Assembly: GCA_002633005.1 (NCBI GenBank) | Contig: NMRA01000425.1 | Coordinates: 336,333 to 400,332, forward strand | DNA length: 64,000 nucleotides | Source of the DNA: Phoronis australis | Lineage: Eukaryota; Phoronida; Phoronidae | Direction: 5' to 3' | Shown here: positions 23,175 through 35,080 of the stretch, piece by piece | How the letters are laid out: each line of letters opens with the position of its first letter | Position numbering within the stretch: the stretch's first letter is position 1 | Notes under the pieces: generated by a model | What the model was told of the DNA's origin: nothing | Seen by the model: the letters and a program-made list of their open reading frames with translations, nothing else | Database searches by the model: none | Position numbers and translations under genes: made by a program

Positions 23175-26100
23175 GTAAATAGTTTATCACATCTACATGT
23201 GGCCTTCTTTTTACCTAGATCAGCATCAAATGGTGTAATATGGCCCGTCCATTTGCTTACAAACGCATATTTGAAGTACTGTAGAGCGTTTGCAGGACGA
23301 AAATAGCTAAAGAGTTTCTGTTAAACAAGTAAGCAAGTACGTCTTTTGCGATAGGTATTTTTTTCATTCTCAGTTTCTTTTTATTTAATTTAAATATCAG
23401 TTTGAAAACATACCAACAAATAACTCAGCCACGCTCAGATTGTATCATTCCGATGGAGGTGCCGCGTTAAATGCTGAGGCAAGGGCTTAAACGGGTGTAC
23501 ACGTTTACTGCATGCGTACGGAAAATTAACAAAAATGGTGACTTCAACTACTGGAACACTGGGATATAATTTAAACAGAAACAACACTTAAAGCACTAAA
23601 TTGTCCTTTCAAAGGTACTCTTCCCGGTTACAATGTCTCTAACTGAACCAAAGCATTATGGGCAATGCAGCTTACCAAATGTTCTTAAGCCCCGTTTACA
23701 TGCAGAACTTTTACAAACGTACGTGAATATACACCATACGCAAATTTAAGCCCGGATTTAAATGGTACTTTACATCGCGTTGGTATGGGGGGAAAGAAAA
23801 GCAATATTTGCGCTTATCAGTACACTATAAACTTCGCAGCGAAACCGACACAAGCAACTTCCTTTAGTAACGAAAATATTCTTTTAGAACATCTGCCTTA
23901 AATCTGGTTATGAGCTCTGAGGCTGGGGTAAAAATCTTCACGGAATTGCTTTCGGAACTATCTCGCAAGTACATGTATGAACATATAAAGAAAGATCGAT
24001 AGACTGGTTGCAAAAAATATTTAATAATGTAAATTTCAAAGGCGAAGGCTGGTTTAAAAAAATATGATGGCAGATGCCCTTCTATAAGGCCTACTCATTT
24101 TGCTAAGTATTCCTCGAACGTATTACAAACGTATAAGACAATCAACGGTTGGAGACAAGCTGTAATGAATGCGTACGTGTATATGACTAACCGAACTGTT
24201 GGTAGCGTGGCCGAGGTAGAAAGCAAATATTTCCTGCGAACGTGGAGTTAGCACAGTTACAGCCCATAGTCTCCTGCACAGACCCTCGAGGTTGGTTCAC
24301 AAGTTATCCGTGACGTCATCTTGTGAGGCCCGGGAACCAGGTTATTACAGCCCATTACTTGATGGTTTATGCTAAGCCCAGTTTCATCAAGGCCATCACT
24401 TGAATGATAAATTTTGGGATTTCCCAAATTCGGCAGTTTAGTAGAGATATCGATTTAAGTGGCATATCAACGAGAGCATCTGAAATGTTCGCGTTTTAGT
24501 TTCAACAACATGGTTCCACCATTCGATTTTTTGGGCGTGTGATTGCTGAGATTATATCATTGGTGACGTAAACACAAAACGCCAAGTCACGTTCATGACA
24601 TGCTGCGTTTTGGAAATTCAGCGTTCAAAGTGAGGAACGAACTTGGCAAAATGAACCAAAAAGCTTATTTGTCCATGACGAAGTTATTAGTATACCTATT
24701 ACACCTCTTAGGGATGTACTAAAAAGTACAAAGACTAATGTAATTTTAGAGATGTTACTGGTGTCAGTTAATTTGTAAAATTTTTCATGAACTGATCTAG
24801 TGATAAGATTGTGTCCGACATCTTGGGATTCTCTGTAGGCTGACCGGCTGATAAATGTTTTTTCGGGTTCCTGTTACCTTCAGTTGCTTTTTCGGTTGTA
24901 TTTCAGTTATAGATTCAAGGCTGCTAACTTCAGACCACGCGACTCTGTTGTCTAAGTGGTTACCAAGTAAAGTATTTAGGCTCCTTTACCGGGCCACCAG
25001 AGACGGTATGTCGGCGTCAACGTTCCACGATAAGTGTGACCTTAAAGGTGCCACAGTCTCTATCGGAAAATATCATGGATCTAATGACACTATTGGCGGT
25101 TATGCCTCCAAGTCTTGGGATAACTCTAATAAGTACAAGAGTGATGCCAATGCATTCGTATTTCGGTTGTGTGGTCATGGATGCTCGTCAGCCAGGTACA
25201 ACCAGTTCAAGTTCCATCAATACGCACTGTTCTCTGTTACAAACATGGGCCCAACCTTTGGTTGTGGTTTCGACTTGAATTTCTTTACCCTAACAGTTCA
25301 TTATGACAACTCTAACAAGTATTTCTTGTCTGACGGTTACTGCAAGGGTCTATACACTTACAACGGTGACCTTGGCTGCGGAAGAAATGTTAAGTGGACA
25401 GACGTTGAGGTGTGGAATGTCGTTGGTAAGACTTGCTCTTCGCTTCGAAATGAACTGATCTTTGGGACCACTGTCTACTATGTGACGTGCAAGCAAAATA
25501 TGATTATTTACTCAAACCGTGTTTTAAAGCAAATTCTGTTTTGTAATTATTGAATCGCCAGATCAGTGTAGCAAAATGCCAGGCACTCAGAAAATCGACT
25601 TAGCGAATAGAAATGATTCAAACCGATGTTGTGTTTGTGTGATATTTTTCAGCATAACCTACTTGCTGCGTCTCTCTTTAATTAGTCCACTCTGTGCCGA
25701 ATATTTTGAGTTTTGAATAGTGTTCTGTGCAATTTATAGCTCGTAACGCATTACCATAGGACTAGAATAAAGCGCTAAGTTAATCCAAAAACAACCAATG
25801 GTTATCCTTGTGTCGAAAATAATAAAAGTATTTCTTATTTGTCTCTAGGACTGAACAACAATTACGAATGCCAGAATATTAAATCAAATTCACTGACTAT
25901 TTCTCAGTGGCCTCTGGTGACCAAATATGATGTTCAAACACACTTTGTCCATTGTAAGGGTGTCCTGCACGTGCGTTTTCTTCAACTTCCCTGGCAAGGG
26001 TTCTTTGTTCTTGTTAGGTAGATATAATTTGCAAAGGATATTTCACCCAGTTCTGAATGTTTGCTTCCTATGTCCCAACAATATATTACTACACCCGATG

Positions 26101-26881
26101 GATGCTTTTATTGTGATTCTGTGAACTTTGCGAAGGCGTTCCATAGAGTTCTTTGAGAGATACTATAAGGTATATTACAAAAATCTATGCACATAAAGAA
26201 ACGTGCTTTAAGTCTTGAAATTTATGAATAGTAAATTTCAGTTGTATGTAGGAACTTAAGATGGACAGCAACTTTCATGACTTCTCCATCGGCACCTGAC
26301 ATGGGTTTTTGCTTGGTGCAGGCTTCGTTGGTGATACATTGGAACAAAATTATTTAACCACTAGACAATGTCCAAAATATGTAACAGAGATTTGATATAA
26401 TAAAGTCAGGCTGCTGCTCATTCTGTAGGCTTTCATGAGGGCATGCAATCTGTATTATTCTTGGCAAAACATTTATTTCAATTCATACTTCGTTCTTCTG
26501 ATTTGTCTGCTTCTAGATTGGCATGCTCTTATCCGCCTTGATGTATTGGCATCGTCTACTCGTTTATGTCAGGAGTTTATGGTTTCGACGGTCTGATTGA
26601 TCAGAAAAGCGACATCTGACGACTTGGTGCTGTGTGATTATCTACGGCCTAGCTGCAAATTTTCATACCGCGTTTTAGCCAATTACAGCGGACATGTCAG
26701 TGGTCGTGTCATAAAATGTAGGTTGTCAATACTCCAACGGAGCCACAATATTGGGGGGGGGGGGGGGGGGGGGTCTGGTGATAGAACGCGTTTTAGTTGT
26801 AGTAATTGGTGAACTGACCAGCACCCCCACAACTCGATTTATTGTAATTATTAATCTGTCTCTATTTCAGATATGTCCTGA
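22814..26881 (+). CDS. Secreted PAN/Apple-like and TLDc domain protein (4 proposed exons)
   Basis: Proposed exons are 22814-23174, 24907-25425, 25849-25953 and 26871-26881. All junctions are phase 1 with GT-AG borders, and the total of 996 nt gives 331 residues plus stop. Residues 1-29 form a signal peptide (SVLLVLFFAQ core). Residues about 40-118 hold eight or more cysteines in a PAN/Apple-like pattern (CSFKCAAECSRDESC). Exon 2 gives a TLDc domain: LLYRATRDGMSASTFHDKCD, GGYASKSW, AFVFRL and the closing DVEVWNVVG. Such secreted TLDc proteins are common in marine invertebrates; the function is unknown. If the donor at 25426 is not used, the frame runs on to a stop at 25553, with AATAAA at 25766-25771. 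Exons 3 and 4 rest on splice signals and frame only. Confidence 0.82.
23175..24906 (+). other. Intron 1 of PAN-TLDc gene
   Basis: Bounded by GTAAAT and TTTCAG. Nothing else recognised inside. Confidence 0.7.
24907..25425 (+). CDS. PAN-TLDc gene exon 2: TLDc domain
   Basis: Acceptor GTATTTCAG and donor GTTG|GTAAGA. The frame opens with DSRLLTSDHATLLSKWLPS, the usual lead-in to TLDc in this protein class, and covers the whole TLDc domain. Confidence 0.87.
25849..25953 (+). CDS. PAN-TLDc gene proposed exon 3
   Basis: A strong pyrimidine tract and CTCTAG acceptor, then an open frame in the required phase (LNNNYECQNIKSNSLTISQW), then a CATT|GTAAGG donor. I recognise no domain in it. Confidence 0.45.
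26754..26773. repeat. Poly-G run
   Basis: About 20 G in the proposed last intron of the PAN-TLDc gene. The length is uncertain. Confidence 0.85.
26871..26881 (+). CDS. PAN-TLDc gene proposed terminal exon 4
   Basis: The acceptor CTATTTCAG is strong and the phase gives Tyr-Met-Ser then TGA. An AATAAA follows at 27107-27112. This is inferred from splice signals only. Confidence 0.35.
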
Positions 26882-27106
26882 CTCGCTGGGAAGACAGAGT
26901 GTACACTCTTAACTAACCTAGCTAGATTCATCAGCGAACTTTTTAAGTGGAGAAGTTATGAACGACTAAAAATATAAAGGAAGAATTAGGAAGAAAACAC
27001 ACTCTCGTTTACGTAAATGTGTAAAAAGGAACTCATCATTTGTCGTCTACGCTACGCATTCTTTATGTCATACGCGTTGAATCTGTCGAGGGAAATACGG
27101 CCATGT

Positions 27107-27112
27107 AATAAA
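27107..27112 (+). other. Candidate polyadenylation signal of PAN-TLDc gene
   Basis: AATAAA lies about 225 bases after the proposed stop at 26881. Confidence 0.35.
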
Positions 27113-28479
27113 GTTTTCCGTATTCACCTCCCGCACTACTTCAGCAGTGACCTCTGACATGGAAAGTTCAAAAGGTAGGTCAATCTTGACTCCACGTCGT
27201 TAGCCGGTTAGATCATCAAACTTTCGGAAAATAGTATATAAAGTAATGCAATTGTAGCAGTGTAAATAACACTCAACATGCAATCAGGTTTCAATCGTAA
27301 CATCTGGAACAGGACTGTTAATTGTATGACGTTCTAAATATTATACCGTCTGCAACTCAGGCGCCGATTCCTCGGTAACTACAATATCTAATATTGTTGC
27401 TATTTAACTATTTTCAGGAGATGTTACAAGTTCAGTGCAAACTTACCGTTGTTTTCATCTCTGTTATTTCTTTTGAAGCAATAAATCGTCACATTTAAAA
27501 CTGTTTCTTTTACTAGAGAAAACTTGCAGCCTAACGCGCAAGTACATACATATAGGATGTGATCCGCCACGTGAACAGTCTGAGTGAAGTATTTAAATAA
27601 TCTGCGGAAAAATTAAAAAAATTAGGAATTTGAAGCGTATGGGACATTATTCCGTATATGCGTAATAATGTCTGATGGGATATTACTTCATGTACGGGCC
27701 AATCGAGGTGCGTTTTGTGTATGTACTTGCTAGTTCGAGCAGGCGGGTATAGCTTGCTCTACGCGTGCGTTCTAACGAGTAGTAAATGCATGTCAAATAC
27801 GGTTTACAATGCACTGAAACACAGTAGAAATCATTTTTGAGAATTCCAGTATCAAACCAATTAACTTAATTTGCGTTTTGTTATCAATTACTTTTTAATT
27901 ACAATACAAATGTGAAACGTGCCTTTCACCCCATCCGTGACGCGACCTCACTTCCAAAACTTTAAAAATGAAGAAAATCCTAAACAAATACACAAAATAT
28001 TCCTGACGTCACTCAGATGCCGACGTAAGCTGTTGGAATGACTAAATGTCCCACTGTGTGATCTAGAATTCCACAAGTGTGGCAATCGTGAATTTGAATG
28101 CCTGGAGCATGACACAAATTGACACAGATCAGATGCCACGGAACGAGAAGGTCAAGCTCAAGTATCTGTGTAAACAGCCGAGTTCAGTAATATGCTAGGA
28201 CCTCGAACAACAATAGAGATTACGTAGACCTGAACCTACTGGCCCCGTTTTTTTGTTTTTTTAGTCCTCGATATTTTTCAAGAAAGGTCCGCATGCCGAA
28301 AAATTCGAGCCCCCTATATTTTAGGCTGGGTGCGCGCATGCGCACTAAGAAAGAAAGTAAGTAAACTAGAAAGATTATTGTCACGGCGTGACAAGAATGG
28401 ACTCTGCGCGTGCCTATTAAAGGAATTGTTATGGGAAGTTACTGACAGCAACCCGTTTACCAATATGAAAAGGAATTCT
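27113..28479. other. Intergenic, no recognised gene
   Basis: Only a small hairpin (GACATTATT with AATAATGTC, about 27644-27673) stands out. Confidence 0.45.
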
Positions 28480-28800
28480 TTAAAATTGTAGGAGAAATTA
28501 CATGTTAATATTTTGATGACCTTTCCACTAAGCTGACCTCTTCCGGTGCATTATGAGCCCCGATGAGGGAATAATTGTAAAACCAATTCAAAATGTGGTT
28601 AAATGCTAAGAATCACTTTTATTTAGACACTTAAGAACACAACATGAATGAACTGGTCAAACTTTCAGTAGAAAAATGCACCTAATGACACCATCTGTGC
28701 ACCAAATGACCCAAAAATTTAAAATTCAAACTCAATCGCATTTACTAAACAGATATGTAATTTTGAAGTCTCTAGCTCAAAATTTTAATTTTGCACTCAA

Positions 28801-28813
28801 TGACCTTTGACCT
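28801..28813 (-). promoter_or_regulatory. DR1-type nuclear-receptor site
   Basis: TGACCTTTGACCT is the reverse of AGGTCAAAGGTCA, the classic DR1 element bound by HNF4, RXR and COUP-type receptors. It may be chance within a repeat. Confidence 0.3.
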
Positions 28814-29232
28814 ATTTTTTCTGACTGGTTAGGCCTATTGCGTAGTTAAGTAGGTTGTTCAATTGGCATGTTGACTTACACTAGTGTGCTGAAATTGAAA
28901 GAATTCCTTGAAAAACGTAAGAGATATAACATTTTGAACGTGAGATGATCTTTGTACTAATTGACCCTATCCGGTGCATTCTAAGCGTCTTTAGGAGAAT
29001 TATTGCAAAGCCCATGGAAAATGTGTTTAACGCTGAGAATCACAGTTGTCTAACGGTTGACACATCAGAATACTTGCTGATTGAAAAGGTCAAATTTTCA
29101 GAAGTAAAATGCACCTAATGACCCCATGTTTGCACTAAATGACCTGAAACTTTGGATTCCAAATTGAATTACCTGTGCCAATCAGACCTGTAAATTTGAA
29201 GTGTCTAGCTCAAAATTTTAGTTTGCACCTAA

Positions 29233-29245
29233 TGACCTTTGACCT
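29233..29245 (-). promoter_or_regulatory. DR1-type site in the second repeat unit
   Basis: The same 13-mer at the equivalent place in the next ~430 bp unit, kept although the surroundings have diverged. Confidence 0.3.
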
Positions 29246-29445
29246 GTTTAACCTGATTGGATGACCCGATTACTTAGAAAAGTATTTTTTAAATTGCCTT
29301 ATTGACTTATACCTGTGTACCGAATTCAAATAGAATAGCTTTTAAAATAAAGAAGGAGTAGCATTTTGAAAATTACATGACCTTTGCACCAAATGACCTC
29401 TTCCGGTGCATTATGGAATATGATTACATAACGAATTAAAATTTA

Positions 29446-30261
29446 TGTACTGTCAAAAGTCATATGCTGAATTTAAAGACTGTACCTGCACCCAATTTGG
29501 AGTTATTAAGCCTCAAAGTTGGTCAGAAGAAGAATAAGAAGAATAAAATTGAAGAAAAACCCAGGAACAACAGTACTCTGCGCTTACAGGCGCAGAGTAA
29601 TGATCATTAAACATCGACTTAAGCGAGTGTTGTAGGGGCCAAATTAAGGTGAACAATATTGTTTCTGCGATGGGATTCTCACCCACAAAATCATTGTATT
29701 TCAATTTCAATATTGAAACGTCAAAAGATCAAAAATTATATCATTGATTCTGTGTCTAATCTTTATACTAGAAATCAAACGCAATGATTTTCTTGGATGA
29801 TTTTTAAAAAATCCTAGTTTGCACTTGATGATACTAACATAAAAGCTATGAGTTTTTATTTGAAATCTCCTGTTGTTACCAATATTGGTTCATAGATTCT
29901 ACACAGTACGCACGTATCTCCACTAACATGGTTCATCAGCAAGATGGCGGACCACTCCGCACAACGAAAACCACGTGACTTCAACTCTAGTTATATCAGG
30001 AAGAGATAACCAGGTTATGTCTTCCTGGTTATATTTATCTCATGGGCAATAACAGTCAATGGCAGGTCACATGATGACAGCTTTGACGTCACCGACGACG
30101 ACGGATGGTTCACGCACCAGCGGCACTGAAGACGCTGGCCAACTAATAGACACCGGCTCCTGTCCATGGGAAATACTCTCGTGCAAATTCCGTCTTTATC
30201 TGCAGTGCTCTCGCTCGTCTTTCTAGTGACAACTGTTCTTCTTTAACCTACGATTCTAACA
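29446..30261. other. Intergenic, no recognised gene
   Basis: The part next to 30262 may be the decayed continuation of the gag-like relic. Confidence 0.4.
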
Positions 30262-30627
30262 TCAAAATTCTTCTTCTTCACAAGCTGTCGCCTCAGCCTC
30301 GCGTTCTCTGGCTCGTATGTCACGCATTTTCGCTCTTGTTTCACGCTCCAACTGCTGCTGCTTGATCCGCGACTCCAGTTTTGCCTGCTGTTCCTTGATC
30401 AACATCTCCTCTTCCAAGCCTTGTTCACGCGCCAGCAACTTGGCCTTCTTCAACCTGACGCTAGCAACTGAAGACTGCGACTTAGCACTCAAAGCAGTAT
30501 TTGCGGTGTGAGCGGATACAGAGCTAAAGGCGTCCTCACCATACACACTAGACGCAACAACGACAACTTGTTGTCCCTCTTGCTCCTCCGCCTCACCTGG
30601 TGATTCGTCAGAATCGGACGGTCTCAT
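30262..30627 (-). pseudogene. Charged coiled-coil ORF, possible retroelement gag-like relic
   Basis: 121 residues with a Ser/Asp/Glu-rich start and then a long charged helix (RLKKAKLLAREQGLEEEM, RIKQQQLERETRAKMRDIR). Similar helices occur near the start of BEL/Pao gag proteins in marine invertebrates. After the stop, the next ~100 bases still look coding-like in other frames. No other retroelement domain is seen. A host coiled-coil exon is the alternative. Confidence 0.35.
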
Positions 30628-31208
30628 GGTCGGTTGGTGGAGCTTCCATTCCCACGAATGTCAATTGTGCTCGGACAGCACTGTTATAACGAATGTAGCA
30701 GCCTCTGGCTACAGGGATAAGTTGAAAGATGCCGTTTGCAGTGGCGGATCTAGGATATCACAAGGGGGCCCAACATTTTGTCTGTAAGCATTTGCGCGAA
30801 CCACGATTGTAGATGCGCATAGCACCGAAGGGGGGGAGGTCAAAAATTTTCTGTTTTTTCCTCTAAAAATCAAGCATTTTCCTTGATTCCTGAAGTATTA
30901 CTCAAAAAAAAAAAATGCAAAAAACCCAGAGAACGTGTCCAACAAAGAAAAATTGGATATACCGCAGACTCGAACTAAAGACCCGGCGGAAACAACGCGC
31001 GTGCTTAAACATCATTCTTTAGATTCTCGTCGGAGACATTGCCGAGTACACCGAGAGTTGAACTCGGGAACCACGTGCGAGTGCGGAGCATCCACCCTTC
31101 AGCCACTTGGTGATTTACTTTAGAGGGTCTTTATTACTCTCTGACACAGCGCCACCTATACTGATAAGGGGCCCCGTGGAAACGTGATGAACGACACACG
31201 GAATATCC
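30628..31208. other. Intergenic with a possible hAT-type end
   Basis: CAGTGGCGGATCTAGGAT near 30739 with a following GGGGGCCC resembles common hAT tips. No partner end was found. Confidence 0.35.
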
Positions 31209-31743
31209 TGTGACGGGCCGTTGGGGGGAAAGTGACGCCGGAAAAATACGAGCGTAACTGTGTACATTACGCCGTTATTTACGCCGTAAAATTACGCGCG
31301 TAATTTAATTCTTTGCGGCGTAAAATTACGCTCGTAATTTGTTTCAAACTCTTAGCCAATGACGTTGGGTTTTACAATCCACGATCGCGCGCGCTCATGG
31401 AAATACTTATTTACTGGCGGATTTCATGTCTACGATACGAGCGCTGAATCATGGCGGATCAAATCGCTGCTGCCATGTCAGCGATTGTGCAAGAACGAGC
31501 TGCCTAGCAACAGTCGTGTATGTTAGGTCATCACTGATTGGTTTAAATTTGGAACGTTGTTAAGGTATTTTACGAGCGTAATTTACGGCGACATTTCCCC
31601 CATTTAATTTACAAGGGTAATTTTACTGCAACACTTTTGCAATTTAACTAACGCTCGTAATTACGAGCGTACGGCGAAACTTTCCCCCATTTAATTTACG
31701 AGCGTAATTTTACGGCGACACTTTCCCCTCAACGGCCCACCAT
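31209..31743. mobile_element. MITE-like element, about 0.53 kb
   Basis: The ends are inverted: GGGCCGTTGGGGGGAAAGTG on the left and CACTTTCCCCTCAACGGCCC on the right. AATATCC occurs just outside both ends (31202-31208 and 31744-31750) and may be the target duplication. The interior repeats TTACGAGCGTAATT on both strands. Confidence 0.75.
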
Positions 31744-34557
31744 AATATCCGTATGTGTGCATCAATGCTCATGCCTTGGTCGGAAGTATACCGATCCCAT
31801 CGCCACTTGCACACACCTTTATGACTTAATGTACTGCACTTGTTTAGGCTTAAAGTATTCTTGCCAACTATCCGCGGCACTAAAAGATGTTGATGCTCAC
31901 GAGAGTCTCTACACTTTTCCAGAAATGTTTAGGGTTGTTCTTGTGATGGGGTATATTGGCTAACACACCGGACTCAAAAGCTTTTCCCTTTTCGCGAAAC
32001 ATGTTTTTAAAATACTTTTTATTCTGTTCACATACAACTTTATTTCCGGGCGTTGACATTTTGCGGCAATATTTTACTTTTGAAAGCCTTCGCGTTCTGT
32101 AAAGCTCTGTTCGTCCGATGACGTCCAAATTTAAGTGTCATTGACGAAGAAGCTTCTGTGCCATAAGCGAAAACATAGGTGGCGCAACACCGAAATAAGT
32201 GCACGAGGGAGGGCTATAGCCCCCAGCCCCATATATGTTGCTCATCCCGATGTCCATGAGCGGCACAGCACTGAAATAAGTGGGGGCTATAGCCCCCTAT
32301 GATGCGCCGCCCATGTGGAAAAGACATTTTATAACCTCATCTATCCTATTATTTTCTATCAAAAAATTAAAGAACCAAAAGAGTTGGGGATGTCATTCGT
32401 AAACGTTTGAATGAATTCTTCACATTCCATCTCTCCTAAAACTCAACTATAATTAAAAAAAATATGCAACGGCTCGTTCAAGCCCTTGCTTGCAGGTGCA
32501 AAGTGGCAAATGCCACCGAACGACTCTACTCTAAAATCTTGAATGATACGACGTCACCAGGTGGTTATATTAACTAGACTGTATACATCTGACTAGGGAC
32601 GAACTGCCTTTTTATCCGCCATGTCGGTTTTAGATTGAAGGCTTTGGCTTGGTTTGCTTTGGTGTCCTCATTGCAAGAGTTTAGTCAAAAGCATTGGGGA
32701 AAGTCGTAGTTGATATTTGTTAATAGGCCAAAATCGGATCTAGTGTCCTTTTAAATATTTATCGTGAGGGACACAGGCCGGAAGCGCAGGTAATCATAAA
32801 TTCATCGGTTGCTTTCGTTTTAAAACGCAATTACCTAACTGACGTCAGGCATGTGCTATAGGTTATTGAATTTTTTCATTATTCAGGTTTAAATTGGCTG
32901 TTCGTTATTGCTACGGACAAGGCTCTTGAAAGGTGTTCATCACAGCGGGTTAGTTTCAGCCGCCCAAACAAAATGGCCGCCAGAGAAAGTCACGGACCAG
33001 TTGTTTTGATAGACCGGATTGTCGCCATTTTGATGTGTGCAAAGGTTGCTGGGATTTTTTTGGTCTCGTTCCCCTGAACACGCCTGTAAGGCGCTGCGTG
33101 TGGGTGATTATCAGAGCGACCTAAAGGAAACGTGTAGGTTTTACCTATCACTTCCAGACTTAGTTGCGTGAAAGGCGTACCAATGTGACCATTAATACGA
33201 CAAGCAAATGCAAAACATTTTTAATCTGATGCCGTGTTACAGAAAAAACGCACTCCGCTACATTCCGAAACCCCATGGGAGTAAAATATTTTGGTTAAAA
33301 GATCCGAGATTACCACTAGATTATTCGTCTTCCAAACAATGAGCTGATCTTTTAGTCTTTTAACTTAGTTAACTTCCATTTTAATTTAAACCAACATCTG
33401 CTTTTTTAATGAATTTCGGAAATTTCCGAGTGAGTGTTATTTTCTTAAAAACTGCCGACGGAAATAAGGAAGTTATTTAGGAAACATTCTTTGAATGCTA
33501 GGCATAACTGTGCGCCATCTGCAGGATGTTACAATAACATTCCATTTATAATTGAGTTAAAATTCTCGCTTCATGCAAATTTCCTCTTTTGAACGAGAGC
33601 TCTTTCGGGACACTCTTTAAGGGGTTCAGTTTTTGGAAATTTGAAATAGATGTTACAGTATGCTTACAACTTCTAACCGAAAATCAAACTTAAGGGTTTA
33701 ATCTGGCTATACATATACACAAACAGTGGGCCACTGCAATCAGAGAGCCAAATAACACTGCGTATTTTTTAAATGATGGGGTGCACCAGAGAATCAATTT
33801 CAAGCAAGGTTTTACTCAACTGGTTCAGGTATAAGCGTGTGCGCCTTAATTATTCCGAATAATTATACGCTAAGGCTCGATGTACAGCAAATGTAGGGTA
33901 AAAATTCAGTTCTGAATTTCTCAAGAAATGGTAACATTTAAAATGTTAGAATAATTTCTTTCGCAGATACTGTTATGAAATTTTCGTTTTGAAAGTTTTA
34001 TTTTAAATGCAATATTCGAATAGTTCGACACACACCTGTTTCTGAATTTAAAAAAACAGATAAGAAATGTGACTTAAACAACCGAAAACTTTTGTATAAT
34101 GTTGCCATACTATGTTCCTGCTAGGTGTGCTACATACTTGTGCCATTCATTAAATTAACCAGCAGGCAGCAGTTGGAGTTTGAGGTAAGCCAAGTGTCAT
34201 TCTGCATTCAATGGCATGTTGATGAGGTCTCTTGGACTGACCTTTGACCTCTTTGCAACCTGAAACAGTTTTTATCTTGTATTATTGTTCAGGTTTCTTG
34301 GTTTGACCTTTGAGGCTTTTTGCAATGTGTAACAATATTTATCTTGTATTCTTTACAAACATCACCTCTTTACACTTGTGTACAAGTTGTGAAGGTAAGG
34401 AAACAAAAGTTTGAAAGTGCAGTTGACACTTTTTTGGGTTCTTAGAGTGGTTAGGACACTCATTAAATTCACTGTGTTTGTAAGTTCATAAACTAGAAAT
34501 CCACATATCATTTGACATAACATGTATATGTATACAACAGCCAATAGAAAAAAAATA
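31744..34557. other. Intergenic, no recognised gene
   Basis: Contains short GGGCTATAGCCCC palindromes (32212-32300) and an ~80-bp imperfect duplication at 34230-34360. No coding sequence recognised. Confidence 0.45.
34238..34250 (-). promoter_or_regulatory. Third DR1-type site
   Basis: TGACCTTTGACCT inside an ~80-bp imperfect duplication (34230-34360) just past the SFI1 3' end. The second duplicate keeps only TGACCTTTGAG. Confidence 0.25.
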
Positions 34558-34563
34558 TTTATT
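34558..34563 (-). other. Candidate polyadenylation signal of SFI1
   Basis: TTTATT on the plus strand is AATAAA on the minus strand, about 410 bases past the SFI1 stop. The implied 3' UTR (34564-34975) has no other strong feature. Confidence 0.45.
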
Positions 34564-34975
34564 AGACTTTAGACACATTTTACCAATACACTGAACAGAC
34601 AGCACATACATATAACACAACTGAATAACTCTCGCCTACAAGACAGTGGGGTTGTCACTGGGAATTCCAAAATGTGAAGAAGCTTACTCGAGATGGCTTA
34701 TATCAGACATTTGTCTATATGCTCAAAGGCATGGATTCCTATCACACAATCACACTTACCAGCAAGCCAATGAACTTCAATGATCTAAAACTAGAATATA
34801 GCGCTTTGCATGACACCTGTTTGCAACAATCGTCTGCTTTCAGGATCTGTTTTTCCTGACAACTTTGCGCTAAGCAGGAGGGGGAAGCATATGGGATAAT
34901 GCAAAATATGGGGTGGACTGAGCACATACAGTAAATTAAGTTATGAAATAAATATTGAGCACCATCGGATTTCCG

Positions 34976-35080
34976 TCACCTCTTTCCCTGAAGCATTTGT
35001 CGGACGGTCTTGACAAGTTCATCACACACGGGTTTGGTCCGCTCTATGTAGGATGTCAATGCCGAGATCTCGTCTTCAAT
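34976..35080 (-). CDS. SFI1: SFI1 visible exon 26 (terminal, stop TGA)
   Basis: Acceptor TTCGTAG. It encodes IEDEISALTSYIERTKPVC and ends VRQMLQGKR with stop TGA at 34976-34978. The helical, W-free ending fits a C-terminal tail. Confidence 0.87.
   Translation of the reverse strand: MEDEISALTSYIERTKPVCDELVKTVRQMLQGKR

Larger units (their letters stand above)
28480..29445. repeat. ~430-bp tandem repeat, just over two units
   Basis: The marker TCCGGTGCATT recurs near 28542, 28970 and 29402 (spacing about 430). Neighbouring text repeats as well, including GCACCTAATGAC, TAGCTCAAAATTTTA and TGACCTTTGACCT. The copies are diverged, so the duplication is old. Confidence 0.8.

Noticed and set aside
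31969-32059. Possible small first exon on the minus strand (MSTPGNKVVCEQNKKYFKN)
   Set aside because: It looks mildly protein-like with a GTGTGT donor, but there is no matching downstream exon, family or promoter signal.
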